A stretch of 64,000 nt of DNA from Margaritispora aquatica. Taxonomy: Eukaryota; Ascomycota; Leotiomycetes; Helotiales; Discinellaceae. The position numbers were made by a program, and so were the translations under genes. The notes beneath the pieces were generated by a model that was not told the DNA's origin, did no database searches, and was given only the letters and a program-made list of their open reading frames with translations. Shown one piece after another: positions 11,683-24,137 of this stretch. Position 1 is the first letter of the stretch, and each line of letters opens with the position of its first letter. Location of the stretch: assembly GCA_007644065.1 (NCBI GenBank), contig VJWN01000009.1:1612001-1676000 (forward strand), in the 5' to 3' direction.

Positions 11683-14507
11683 GTTAGATTATGCAGAACT
11701 GGTGACACTTATCCTAAGCGCGAAGGGATTTTGATGGATGGGTGTGCCGTGAGGTGTTGTGTAATCTTCGCAAACTGACTTGTAGACAAAAGTTTTCAAT
11801 ACTTCTGTGACAGAATATTCTTTAGATCAAGAAAAGGTTGTGGGCTAGTTGAACTTCCGGAATCCTATAGAAAAGCGTTCATGAACGTTCAGAAATCGAG
11901 GTGCTGTGATTGGGTATAGACTCTCGGTTGGCCTGATGATCGAATGTTACAAATACAGAGGAAAAGATTCACATTAGGCGTATTTGTCGAAGAGAAAAGA
12001 AACCTGGACGAGGAAGTCACTCGCGAGCTTCCCACCACTACTCAGCTTGAAAGTGAAAGCGATCAGGTATACTTTTCGATCATTGGTATGAAATGTAACC
12101 AAGACTTGGCTTTGCCCAAAGCTTCGACCCGACTGTGGTCGTTGATGTGTCGATTTTTGCATCTATCGAATCTATTATTGAACAGAAAGAGGCAGAAGAG
12201 CGAACCGAACCGAGCAATCAACCTATAATAAAGAGGTTCATGTAGCAAGGCAGAAATGTAGAAAGACAGAAAAGACAAACATGGCAATGCACTCTCTGTT
12301 AATGGTAGTGCTGTCTGTCACTCGCCAAACTCCAGCTGGATTATTGTAGATGACATATGAGTAAAGGTTTTTTGTGATTGATGCGTGTATTGGGCACGTA
12401 GATCGCTGCAAGTCATCTTAGTTGTAGGCTGCTTCTTTGTGTCACTTAACAGCAATGATGGAAGATGACATGTTCATCAGTGGTTTGATAAAACTAGTTG
12501 TATGTGAATGGGCGGCCACTAAGTAGTAAAGCTTGCTAAGGCACATAGCATTGCCATATTTTTTCGCCAAATATCTCGAGAAACCACTATTCCTAGAGAC
12601 AATGCACGAGAAGCACATGAGGATCATCACATGACGAAATCATCAAGATTGATATCTCTAACAATTCTTTAATACTTGCACTACCTCTCAAAGACCCACT
12701 CGGCAAGCTACTGGGGACATGGCAACTAGGATATAAAGTATCTTTATCAGCCTTGCGGCGAGGATTAAGCATTTGGAAATGCAATGTTCGAGTGTTATAT
12801 TTGGTAAAAATATGCAAGAGCCCCTTGCGAGTATATAAAAATCAAACTCCAGGATCCGATAATCCTGTGTCTCGATGTCTATGCCGTTCTATACAGAAAG
12901 CCATTTACACTTCTTCGCTTAACAGGTAGGTATTATGTAGGCAGAGAGATTGTGAGCTACCCACTTTCGAGCAATAGATCATTACATACTCGAATGGATA
13001 AGAACAATCCATCAAGCTTTGGTTCTCGAAGAATCCCCCTTCCTTGAATCCTCCTTCGAGGGATATCAGGCTCGATGGATAGTAGTCAACTGACAGCACC
13101 AACCTCTGTATAACTACACCTCTAGGTAGCAGGAAAAAACTCTAGAGGCTATAAGGCTTTGAAGCTTGAATCTTAGATGGAAACATAAGAACAAAAATAG
13201 AAGATCCTTTCACTGAGTAGAACAAACTTGAATAGAAAGAACGATGGAGTGAGCTCGATCACGTGTTAATTTCAGGAGCGCTTCTTCATGAACTCTGAGG
13301 TATGAATTAACCCCTTAACTGCACGCTCTGAGCCAGACTGACGTAGTCCCCCACATAACCAACTGCCAAATTATCGCTGGACAAGCTGCAAGACAGAGCG
13401 TGTGGAGGAGGAGGCGATAATCAGAACAGCTAAGGAACGCTCACAACAAACATTGCCAAGCAGGACGTACTACGTCAAAGCAAACAGAGAGATAGACAGC
13501 AAGACGTCAACACCGTATCAGTCTTTCTGTTGGTACCCAGGAGAGCAAACTAAGCACTTTATACTGATTGGGAAAATATTATGAGAATGTCAGGATTGTT
13601 GAATTTAAGAACTTGGATGTTACAATAATGGCTATCGCTTAAAGTTGCCTCTCATGGTTGCCGCTAGTACACTTCGTCTATAGTTGCCGATGTTAGTGAG
13701 CCTTGGCCTCTTTTTCCATGATCATAAAGACTTATCAAAATCATAGCCATAAAATTCCAAAATATTGTGAATCCTACCACTTCTATGATTACATGCCCTC
13801 CTCATAGTGCTTTTCTATCAATCTCACTGTAAAATCTATCCACTACCTCTTTTCTGACAGATCTAAGGTAGTCCACATGCTGCCATTGCTTGACGAAACA
13901 TTTGTTCCATATTCAACAAAGGCAAATTTTCCGAGTCTATAGCTTTTGATACACTGTTCAATAATACCCTTGTTATGTTGGCAAATTTGATGGGCTGGGT
14001 GGGTATAAAGACACTGATAGGAAAAGGGCACCAGAGCACTTATTGTAATTATCATGCAACCTATCACAGCAGAATATCATAGTGGAAATACCGATACGTA
14101 ACATTGCTTGCATTATCTACCTAAAAAGATACTATGAGCGTAGGCCGCGCGCGAGGATTATCTGTACAAATTGGGTGTCCTATGTGCTCATCAGTGGAAT
14201 AATCACAACCAGCTGGGGAATCCAAGGGCAGGTGATGCAAAAGTCGTCCGAGGAAGAGCCCTGCAAAGCAAAAGATATCAGCGGTTTTTCTCAAAGAGAT
14301 TAGCTGTAGCGGCCTCGAAGATCGATGTTTATTGCTGATATTAGCTAAATGGCATGGATGGCGAGAGTAAGGGTAGGTCGTGGCGAACAAGGTGTAAGTT
14401 GATCTTGGGGTATAGTCTAATGATGTGAGAATATATTTACATTTTGGGAAGAGTATACATACCTGGTGAAATCCTAAGATTAAGGGGGCATTGCCAGAAT
14501 TAGCATC
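11683..14507. other. Spacer without a supported gene, about 2.8 kb
   Basis: Includes the promoter of the 697-residue protein gene and the 3' flank of the splicing-factor gene. ORFs here are at most about 95 codons (11944-12228, 14121-14390) and lack recognisable domains. No RNA gene or mobile element seen. Confidence 0.45.
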
Positions 14508-16427
14508 TCAAATTGCCTTTGTGCGTGAGAACAAACTGCTGTAGACCGCATCCACAACAGGAGTAGCACTGATCATCCGTCCACCAAAATATCTGCCATT
14601 CAAGCCCTTGATAGCATTCTCTCCTCCTTGAACTCGGTCGAACTTGAGATAGATGTCTCCTTGCGAATTGGAATCTAGAGCAATGTGAACAACATGGCCA
14701 TATTTTTCTTCAGCTTCAGCGCGGACGTCATCCTCCAATTCTTTCTCCCAGTTGTCACCTTCTTCTCTGTGAAAGAATATTAGCGCATGATCAAAGTTAT
14801 GGATTGGACTGGGCATACTCGGCAGGATCAAACATATTCTTGAGCACTACACATCGACTTGCCATGTTAACATTAACAGGAAGAGGCTTCGTCTCTGTCT
14901 TCGGCTTGTGGATTTCTCTTCTATCATCACGTCCCTTAGCTGGAGCTGGAGTTGGTTCATCTGTGCGTGCTAGCTTCCTCATCAATGCATCTCGACTGTA
15001 ATTGTTGAAATTCACACCGCCAACATCAGTATCATCCAAAGCGCTAGCGCCACCAGTACCTTTGTCGTTGTCGCGGCCTCCAGCCCTATCGAAATTGCCA
15101 CCAGCTGCTTGGGGACCACGTCCTCCAGCTCCCGAGAATGCGGAGCCTTGGAACTGCTGCAAGTGACTTTGTCCTTGGAATCTTTGAAGAAGACTGGCGG
15201 TAGATTCGGGAGTAAACTTATCGTTACCAAGACCCACCCGAATTGGGCGACCAGCAAGGTCAAACCCATTCATCTTTTCAAGAGCCTCTTTAGCTTGAGC
15301 AGGATCACGAAACCTAAAGTAGGATGTTAGAAAACGAGATTGATGTTTGAAGCGTTAAATACTTACTGCACAAATCCATACCCGCGGCTGCGTCCTTGCT
15401 CCTCCTTTTGAAGCTGTACGAATTCGAGCTCACCAAATGGTTCAAAGACATTCTGTAAATCGCTTTCAGTGATACTGAAATGGATATTACCAACATATAA
15501 GCGATGGAAGGGAATCTGGTTAGGATTGCTCCCAGTAGCCTCAGGGTTGCGAACTTGGCGGTTCTTCTCGGCTTCTGTGAGTTGAGCAATGATTGGTATT
15601 CCTAAGAGCTTCTGACCAGTAAGTTGTATAGCAGCTGGAACTGATTCTTCATTCTTGAACTCAACATAACCAACACTGTAAAAATAATAGTTAGCGGAAG
15701 AACGATGGAATATGGGCTAGTTTGCGACTTACCCTTTGGATCTGCCGCTAACTCTGTCCTTGACAATTTGTGCCTCCTTCACAGGTCCAACCTTTGCGAA
15801 AAAAGCTACGAGTTCTTTAGTCCTCAGTCGTGCAGCAAGTTGTTGTACAAAAACGGTGCGTCGATCACGTTCATCCTCAGTCAAAGGAGGTGTTGACGCT
15901 CTCTTGGGACTTCTACTTGCTCGTCGTCCTTCATTCCTGTTTCGGCGATCATCTCGTGGCTTTCCACCATCAGCGTCATCTCTATCACGTCGATCTCCAC
16001 GGGGGCGGTAGTATCTATTGGGACTGCGAGAACGAGATCTGGCACGCCCACCTCCTCGATAAAAATCACCGTCTCTACGGCCACCTTCATCGGGGCTGTC
16101 TCTGTAGCGGCGAGAGTGTCGGCGATCATCTTCACGGCTTCGGCTTCGACGTCTGCTCTTAGCACTGCCGGCTTCACTTGGGGGAGTTCCTATAAGCTCT
16201 TTATCACCATTGGCTTCTCTTCGGGTGCGATCTCTGCTACGATCTCTTCGCTTTCGATCTCTGTCACGATCTCTACTGCCCTCCCGAACACGGTCTCGAT
16301 CTCTGCGGTCACTTCGTTCATTTTTATAGCGGTCATCTGAATCCTTGGGTTTGTCAGAACCATTTTGCTCTGCCGGAATAGCATCTGCAGTGGAATCTAG
16401 TAAGGCCTCCACATCAAGAGCTGACAT
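14508..16427 (-). CDS. rsd1: RBM39/Rsd1-type SR splicing factor with three RRMs
   Basis: Four exons: 16427-15733, 15675-15367, 15313-14819 and 14766-14508 (introns 57, 53 and 52 nt); 585 residues. The ATG at 16427 ([10 protein letters not shown]) is preferred over an in-frame ATG 12 codons upstream. Residues about 25-185 are an Arg/Asp/Ser (RS/RD) domain. RRM1 (from about 190) has RNP2 TVFVQQL and RNP1 SKGVGYVEF, the latter split by intron 1. RRM2 (from about 288) has LYVGNI and [10 protein letters not shown], split by intron 2. The C-terminal domain (from about 475, [10 protein letters not shown] then [15 protein letters not shown]) matches the U2AF-homology motif of the RBM39/CC1 family. 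Such proteins act in 3' splice-site recognition and couple splicing to transcription in the nucleus. Family assignment is strong; the symbol is by analogy with fission yeast. Confidence 0.94.
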
Positions 16428-17203
16428 CTTGCAGATGCTGGATGCAATCACCAAAAGTGGCAATCTGCTTTGGGATGGGTCGTGAATGTATCAAGAGATT
16501 GTGGACGAAAAGATGTTTGATGAGCAAAGTTGGATGAATGTTGGTGAATATGAAATGGCGTCGATGATTGATGGGCGGATGCAAGAATCGCGGCGAAAAA
16601 TCATTGGCGTCGGCAGGTGCAATACGTCACGTGGAGGACCATTCAGGTCAGGTTCTAGAATTAATATTTTCATTGAAAAACACTGATTAGGATAGGGGTC
16701 ATTTCGCTTTTGTTTCTACTTTTATACTACCCCAAACATCTTTCTCTACTCAATCTTATTGCTTTACCTTCCCTTCGTGACAAATTCTACTCCCCATTTA
16801 GTTAGGCATGGGAAAGTCTACGTTGATGGAAACCTCCTTGATACCTTAACGGCGATAGTTTCATGGGAGTTACCATGTCTAATTAAGGCGATACATCTCG
16901 TCAAATGCCATCTGTGTCCACCGGGAAACTTCTATAAACAACGATTGCATTGTAATTGTTGAATTTGTGTGCAGATAAAACAAAGCGTCTTTATTAATGG
17001 CTTAGGCGAGAACAGCAATGGTATCATTAGGTATTAAAGGTAGTAGTTTAACAAACTCAACGAATGAGTGGCCTGCTCATCATCTGTCCAAGACAAATTT
17101 CTTGGAACATAGAACCCCAACCAACGCCTGATATGCTATGCTCAATCATAACTGTACATGAAGTCATTCCTCTCCCACACCTGTATCGCTTGGATAAACC
17201 AAT
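16428..17203. other. Spacer between the splicing factor and Scs7 genes
   Basis: Holds the promoter of the SR-factor gene and the 3' flank of the hydroxylase gene, both on the minus strand. Only short ORFs with no domain (for example 16486-16686). Confidence 0.5.
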
Positions 17204-18423
17204 CTATATAACCTTGGCTGGTGGGGGTGTAAGCTCTGTACCAAAGATCTGATCCCAGAATCGACTTGTTACACCAAAGCCATTCTCGTAATCCATAAAG
17301 TGGTGCTGGAGGTGATATTTCTTCAACTCCCTCCAGTAAGCGGGAAGAGTCTTATGATGGAGGAAGTAATGTGTCAAATCGTAGCAAATGTATCCAAAGA
17401 CACCACCGCACATCACTGAGGTTGCAACAGACCAGTTCCAGTAGAATACGGTATGCGCAAGCTTCCAGAATGGAAGAGCAAGAGCTATGAACAAGGTGGG
17501 TGGCATAACTAGTCGCAGCTTATCCATAGGCAGATAGTGATGGATCCCGTGAAGCAGAAAGTGAAGTGTCAATGCTACTCTATTGTCTGGGAGATAACTG
17601 TGTTGCATTAGAATCATGTTCCGGAGAGGAAGAGCGAATGTACTTACGCATCAAGATGGAAAAGAAACCTGTGAAGTGTATATTCCACCAATGTCCACAA
17701 GAACAAGCCGAGAGAAAAGTAGGAAGCTTCCTGAGCATAACTGGCGCAACCGAAGCTCGCGAGATATAACCCATAAGTGACACATGGTACCCAGATTATA
17801 GGAATTGCATACCATGGAGTCTTGCTGAGAGGCTCAAGGAAATTCCCAAACAAAGGTGCAGACTCTCCACCCTTATAGTGGCGTGGTCGATGTACTTGCT
17901 CGAGATAAAAGTCTTTGCTAAATCCTCCAAACCAGACTTGAAGAAGTAATGGCTTATTGAGGTCAAGGAACTTGTGCTTCTTGTAGTCGGCTGCCAGGTC
18001 TGTTTCTTTCTCCAGATCCGCTGCAGATGACATCCCTGTGCTTGCGTATACCCCTTCAGCAGAACCATCCTCCTTCAATTCCTGCATGCCCTCAGCGGTT
18101 GGTGGTAGAGGTACAATCTCATCCGGATTTGTGCTCTGGACAACTGTATCCATAACCTTTTCCGTTGCGACAAAGCCAATGAAAGAGTCGTCCAATATCT
18201 CGTATGCAGATTCGGAGTGGGTATGCGAATCTTCGTCTTTCAAAATATTGGTAACATCTTTGCCTCCATATTCCAATACCAAGTCACCGCCTCCTGGGTG
18301 GTCCTCTACAAAGTCGGTGATGTCAAAGACTCGAGTTCCAATCGTAACATAGCAGCTCTTCGAGGTATTATGGGCCGCAACCTCCGATTGCAAGTAAGTA
18401 GGCAAAGTCCGAGATGGTGACAT
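17204..18423 (-). CDS. scs7: Fatty acid 2-hydroxylase, cytochrome b5 fusion (Scs7/FAH type)
   Basis: Two exons, 18423-17648 and 17597-17204, with a 50-nt intron (CTAAT branch, ACAG acceptor); 389 residues. It alpha-hydroxylates the very-long-chain fatty acid of ceramide in the ER membrane. Residues about 8-90 are a cytochrome b5 domain with the heme motif HPGG (H42) and the second heme histidine in the SHTHSES segment. Hydrophobic segments follow from about residue 205. The histidine boxes of the fatty-acid hydroxylase/sterol desaturase superfamily are present: HRFLFH just before the intron, HGIHHYLP after it, then HYFLHH and HLQHHF. The length is close to the yeast enzyme (384). The start MSPSRTLPTY is chosen because the b5 domain begins directly after it; an ATG 19 codons upstream is less likely. 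Confidence 0.96.
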
Positions 18424-19184
18424 GATGGCGAGTATCGGATTGTTGTTGTTGAGGAAATCCCTCCGGTAGTTGAGGCGCAATCAATCTAGGACAGGGAGGC
18501 GCAACAGCAGAATCAAAACGAGGTCGACAATCAAGAATGAATGAATGAGAGGGTTGTAACGCAGGGCGAACAGTCTATTTGAAAGAATCAAGACTCGCTA
18601 GTACATTAATTTGCATTCGCATTGAACGTGTGATGATGAGTAAGAACTCAGGAGATTTTGACCTTTGAACACGGATGCGCGGATGAAACTAACGCCACCT
18701 CGAGGCCACTTTAATTATGAACCAGGATTCAGAAAAGACTTTTGCCTCAGGCTCCACATAATAGAGATCGTCATACCAAAAGGTAAACCCGAGACCGAGC
18801 CGATGGGACGGCAGTCATGTTATCTTCACGTGATACCAAAGTGAATACCTTATCGGCCTCGAGGCTACCTTATGTAAGGTAGGTATCTCAGAATGGAAAG
18901 TCTATCAGGCTTACTTCAGCCCAAGGATCGTAGCTCAGATTGTGAAGTTGATTTAAGCTACCGTCCACGCCGTCATAAATACTTTAGCCAAATCTTAGAG
19001 CACACTTGCATAACGGGATCTTGGCATTGGGATTTAAGAGCCGCAGGCTTTATGCATTTATGCACATACATAGCTTAGCTTTTATTCTGCATGAATCACG
19101 AATAGCTACCCCACCATCATCCCACCAAAACCCAGCCCGACCAACTTCAACTTGACTCGAGATACAACATCTCAAACGCTCAAA
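18424..19184. promoter_or_regulatory. Divergent intergenic region between scs7 and het-C
   Basis: 761 bp separate the start codons of two divergent genes, so both promoters must lie here. No long ORF. No specific factor site can be claimed by eye. Confidence 0.6.
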
Positions 19185-21777
19185 ATGCCACTTCCTACTG
19201 GGAATTATGGATCGCTGATCCTGGCTTTCTGTCTCTTACTCTTCGTTCTTCCATCTCCCGCTGCAGCATTTGGCGCTGGCAACATTCCAAGTATTGCTCA
19301 GATTGAGGGCCTCAATTTTCGTCATGGAGGTTCGAATATGATGGCCTCTAGTGTGCATAGGTCCAAAGCTGACGTTATTATCAAGACATTGAGGATATGC
19401 TCAAGACTATTGCCTTCATCAAGGGTCACAAATGGACTTCTATGATGATAAAGAGAGTCTACTTCGGAAACTGGCTAAGAGATTATTCTCAAGCAGTAGA
19501 CGTCGGCAGTAAGTCTAATGCAATTTTCGATACTAGCTCGAACTAAACATGTACTATAGGTTTGAAAGGAGTTTCCGCACCAACCATTAGAATCCTGGTG
19601 AGATTGTTTTCTGTTAATGATAAGGTTCGATTTTAACGAAATTCAGGTCTGGGTTTTGAGCTTCTTGTCCTTTGGTTATGCTACTGAAGAGTTCGAAGTA
19701 ACCGATGAAAGACTTGGGGTGTACCGGCCAGAAGAGCACATTGATAACCCAAAGGACTATGCTGATAACAAAGATGCCAGAGAATTCGATGCTCGCCTTA
19801 GAGGTCCTATTCTCCCCGCCGAGCTCGAGGTAGACATGAACACAGGCATGAAGAACTATATTGCAAATGAAACCGGAGGGTGGGCTACGAGTACTGGGTA
19901 CATCAAATTTAGTCTAATCAGAAGCATCCACTTTGGCCGGCTTTACACTAATGGTGCTGGCAATTCTAAGGGCAAGGAGGAGGATCTTTGTGAGGCTCTT
20001 CGATGCCTTGGACAAGCACTTCACTGCCTCGAAGATTTCGGCGCTCATACCAATTACTGCGAACTTGCTCTCCGAGAGCTTGGATACCATGACGTCTTCC
20101 CTCACTGTGGCGTAGCATCAGAAGTTACCGTGCAAGGAAAGCGAATCTATCCTTTGACAACAGGAACATTTGGAGCTGTCGATTTTTTGCACTCCGTCCT
20201 TGGAGAAGCCACAGATCATTTCACACAGACAGAGGTCGACGAGATGGATCTCGCTCTTAAAGGAGCTGAACAGGCTCAAGCACGTTCAGCTGGAGGCGGC
20301 GATCGCGATCGAGGTCTTTTTGGAGGAGGTGGTGGTGGTGGTGGTGGAAATGACTTTGCCAGCCTTCTTACTCAAATACCAGGCATGGGTGGAGGTTTAG
20401 CTGCCACAGCTAGAGATCTCCAAGCTGCTTCGGCTCAACAGGACTATCAAAATCACCAGACCACTAGAGCTGGCGCCAATACTCAATTTTCTGCACCCCC
20501 AGGCTCTTATCACCCTCCTGGCCAAATGTCCGGTATTCCAGGCATGTCCCCAGATTTTGACCCTATCAAGACTGCAAAGCAGATTTATCCCATCTTGGAG
20601 TTTAGAGATCGTGTTGTGAAGGCTATTAGTGCGACTATTGCCAAGATTCCTGGACTTGAGGCTGTGGTCGAAAGAATTAGTGAGACACTCACGGTGTTCG
20701 TTTTGTCTTTACTCTCGCCTTTCATAAGGCCTATTATCGATGCTGTCTCTAAGACGTTGAAGGAAGGTTCTACTGGAGTTGTTGAGGCTAGGTAAGAAAA
20801 CCACTTTTGTTGTGAGATGACTTCGCTAAATTTTCAGCGCAAATTCTCAATTTGAACCTTGGAATGATGCTTACTGCAGCAACCCCACGCATTCCATGCT
20901 TTCCAAGGATCATTTCTCCAACAAACTCAATGGAGCAGCTGGTCGTGTTGCAACTACCATTCTCCAATACGTTGCACCAAGAGTGTTATACGCATGGGAG
21001 AACCCAGGTGTGCCTGTTGATGAGGTGATGCGTGATATCACGCGAGCCTTCCACCACCCTGCCTTGCGGGATGACCATCTAGAAATCCATCGCAATATGT
21101 ACAACACTGTTCGTAAATGGGCCGAGGAGCAACCTGACCGCGGAAGTCTCAACAACATCCTGAGCTCTCAATCCGTAAAAGCAGGTCACAACCACAAAGG
21201 CAACAGCGACAAGGGACTTGAGCACAACCACGGTGCACTAGGAGGACACGGCAAGACCGCCGGCTCAATTTGGACTGAAATCAAGTCTCGCGATCTAGGA
21301 GCAATGGACAACAGCGACTTCAAGCCTGTGAACAACTATAATGCTCCCTCTACTGGCCCCAGCTCACCCGGCTATCCCCAATCCCCACAGTTTGGCTACC
21401 AGAATACTCAACGCCCAGGAAGCTCCAACTACGAGCGTCCCAGCTCAAGCAACTACCTGAACCCCATGCCGCCTCAGCAAGGTGGATACTATGGTGGTCC
21501 ACCACCTGATCAGTACCAGCAAGGACCACCGCAAAGCTACGGACAACCTGGAGGATACCAACAGGGTCCGTTTGGAGGCCCGCCACCTGATCAGTATCAG
21601 CCCAATTATGGACCTCCTGGTGGTTACCACCAAGGCCCACCTCAAGGCCCTCCATATGGTGGTGGTTTCAATGGACCTCCTCCTGGATTCCAAGGCGGAC
21701 CACCCCCACCTGGACCTTATGGAAATCAATACCCACCTCAACAGCCACCTTACGGAGGTGGTGGTTACGGATACTAA
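19185..21777 (+). CDS. het-C: Het-C family protein (heterokaryon incompatibility)
   Basis: Five exons: 19185-19329, 19386-19508, 19560-19597, 19647-20791 and 20838-21777 (introns 56, 51, 49 and 46 nt); 796 residues. The N-terminus is a signal peptide (LILAFCLLLFVLPSPAAAFG). The conserved Het-C core follows, with DIEDMLKTIAFIKGHKW, VYFGNWLRDYSQAVDVG, ILVWVLSFLSFGYATEEF and GVYRPEEHIDNP, and a His/Asp/Cys-containing block (LGQALHCLEDFGAHTNYCEL) resembling the zinc-dependent phospholipase C fold. A Gly run lies near residue 330. The tail (about 660-796) is Gly/Pro/Tyr/Gln-rich with a repeated GGPPPDQYQ. In Neurospora het-c alleles determine vegetative incompatibility through a short polymorphic segment; whether this copy is an active allele-determining gene cannot be read from one sequence. 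No disruption is seen. Confidence 0.96.
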
Positions 21778-22371
21778 GTCGATCGGTCTCCGGACTTCCA
21801 TTCTTTTCTTACGTAAACCTTTGCTGCGATACTTTAGTGACGATAATACCTGGGATGTTGGGGCAATCTTTGCGTATGGCTCATAGGTTGGTGACGAAGG
21901 GATGATTAAGTAGATGATTTTGGCACGTACACACGTTGGACTTTAGCTAGTCTATGATCACGAACTTTGAATGACAATTAGATTGATGCTTCCTGTTTCC
22001 AATTATTATACTTGCTGTAGATGAAATCGAGGGTGATGTGTGTTGGGGCTTTTATAGGTGGCGAGCATACAATTACCAGACTACAATGGCACATTGAAAG
22101 TTACAACAGAGACATATCTCTTATAAAAAGACATTCCTTAAGGGGAAGCCGAAGCTTGGCATGCTCTTGTTTCTACCCTGATGTCTCTAAGTTCATACCG
22201 TTCAGTTCTTAGAGGAAAAGAGTTTATTTGTAGTGATTTGATGCACGATCTTGACAATGTGAATGTCTATTTATCATCACTACCGATTATCTCTAAGTCA
22301 TTTTCAATCTCTTGCCAATGCGGATTTATCGTATACCACCAGGGAATACTATTTCAGAATTAGCTTTGATC
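21778..22371. other. Convergent 3' region between het-C and the BTB-like gene
   Basis: Two genes converge on this 594-bp stretch, which probably holds both 3' UTRs. ORFs here are short and domain-free. Confidence 0.5.
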
Positions 22372-23939
22372 TCAACAACAATACAGAATCAGCTTACTCG
22401 GTCTAGGCATTCCCTCCACCTCAGTGACCCAATTCCACTTCTCGGCCAGAAACAGCGCCTTGCTGATCTTCTCCGCACCCCCAGCAGCACCCAACGCCAT
22501 TCTCGGTTTCGCTTGCGCGAAATTGAACACCCTCGCCTTACCCGAAACATCGATATCCTCGCCCTCCCCGTTTCCAACCCAGAACGAGCGCTTATGCGTA
22601 GGTGGTTTCTCGGGAATCCATGACTCGAAGGAAGGTCCCGTGGTAGAACGTGCAAGCTTGATTCCGAGTCCCGTGTCCATGCAGGATTTGATGTAATCGA
22701 GAGCAGGGAGGAGCTTTGTCCGTAGGCCACAGTGGCCGTGATGCTTGTCGATTTGGTAGGATGGACATTGTCTCAGGAGACCTATGAGGTAGTCGATCTC
22801 GCCAGTGTATGCTTCAGGCCATAGGTATTCTGGATCATCAGGCGAAACAGCTTGAAATGGTACCAATGATAGCAGTCCTTTCTTGGTGAGAAATTTAATC
22901 ATCTCACCAAGTTGGAATGAATCACAGCTTGCACTGCTATCGTAGCCTAACTTGCATTGCCTATCTTTAGAACTGTAGATCTGGAGGAATTGGTTCTGGA
23001 TGGATGCTATGGTTCGAAGCACACATGCTCGTCGATATGCAAGCTCGGCTAAATGGTTGTCAGATTTGCTTCAGTTACCTAAACAACTAGTGATTTCATT
23101 ACCTTCCAAGCCATGAGGCAAATCCCACCAAGGTGTTTGCAGTTCAGAGGAGTCATCTTCGTACCCACTCCATCTAAATGAGCCCCTGACTATGAGGTCT
23201 TTCGATGCTGCTAGGAACCGAGGGCCTTGATCTGTATGGTACTGGATAAGAATTTTCTGGCGTAGTATTTCCTCCCCATTCTTATCGATGACCGCTGGTA
23301 CTGGATATTTGTGACCTGCAAGAACCTTTTGAAAATGCTTCGCTACGTATGGCATGAAGTTATATCGATCTGCCATCAACACTAGCACAGTCAGGCATTG
23401 GGTGGTGAAAGGCGAGGTAAGCGGTTCCTGTTTTGAGTTAGTACAACGACGAGGACTTGATCTTTTCTCCAACTCACAGTCTCCCCATGAACAACACGAA
23501 GAAGATCTCTAAACACACACTCTCTTCCGAAAGTTTTAGTTGCGCCATCCTCGTCTACAATTTTTATAACTGGTAGCTTCTCTGCTTCGAGCTTCGTTGG
23601 ATCCTCTTTCGATGCAGCAAAACGAGCAAGTGCATCCGCTACAGCCAAACCCTCAGCAAACTGTGGCTTCAACAGTATTTGGAAGTACTCTGAGTGCTTC
23701 TTCAAGGTCTCCAACCGAACTCGATATATTATTCTCGGGGATGGAAGAGGTGTCTTCTTAGTTCGCAACACTCGCAGTGCATCTTTCGGGAACGACTTGG
23801 TGCACCCAGGTGTATTCTTGAACAACACATCGAGCAGGATGTCTCCTGTACTGCGTATCTCAACCAGCGGAAGTTCTTGACCCTCGATATTTATTGTGGT
23901 CAGAGGTATAACCAACTCGGGCGGTGGTGGGACAGGCAT
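22372..23939 (-). CDS. BTB/POZ-like domain protein, function unknown
   Basis: Three exons: 23939-23478, 23427-23103 and 23048-22372 (introns 50 and 54 nt); 487 residues. The start at 23939 (MPVPPPPELV) is preferred over an in-frame ATG 37 codons upstream because the family-like text begins there. Residues about 10-160 resemble the degenerate BTB fold of many filamentous fungal proteins: a strand block (GDILLDVLF... SPRIIYRVRLETLKKHSEYFQILLKPQFAEG) followed by an 84-residue insert and the helix VFRDLLRVVHGET. The rest is helical, ending in RPSKLILYCC. BTB domains mediate dimerisation or Cul3 binding, but no partner domain such as Kelch or zinc finger is visible. The product name rests on pattern, not a profile search. 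Confidence 0.8.
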
Positions 23940-24111
23940 GGGGAGGATCGTTCGTATGCGAATGGGAGAAGCTCTGTCTAAAAGGCACAAGATACATCGA
24001 TTCGAGATCGTGGGTTGCGTATCTTCGCGGAATATGACTGCAAGGTGCACAGGATTATACGGATCCGATGTTGGGTAAGGTATGTCTTTCTCTCGTTACT
24101 TTGCCTTCCAA

Positions 24112-24137
24112 AAGAGCAAGCTTCGAAGCTTGCTCTT
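24112..24137. repeat. Perfect 26-bp palindrome
   Basis: Bases 24112-24137 equal their own reverse complement: the half-site AAGAGCAAGCTTC is followed directly by its complement, with no spacer. It lies about 175 bp upstream of the BTB-like gene. The left half shares CCAAAAGAGCAAG with 24664-24676. Confidence 0.95.
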
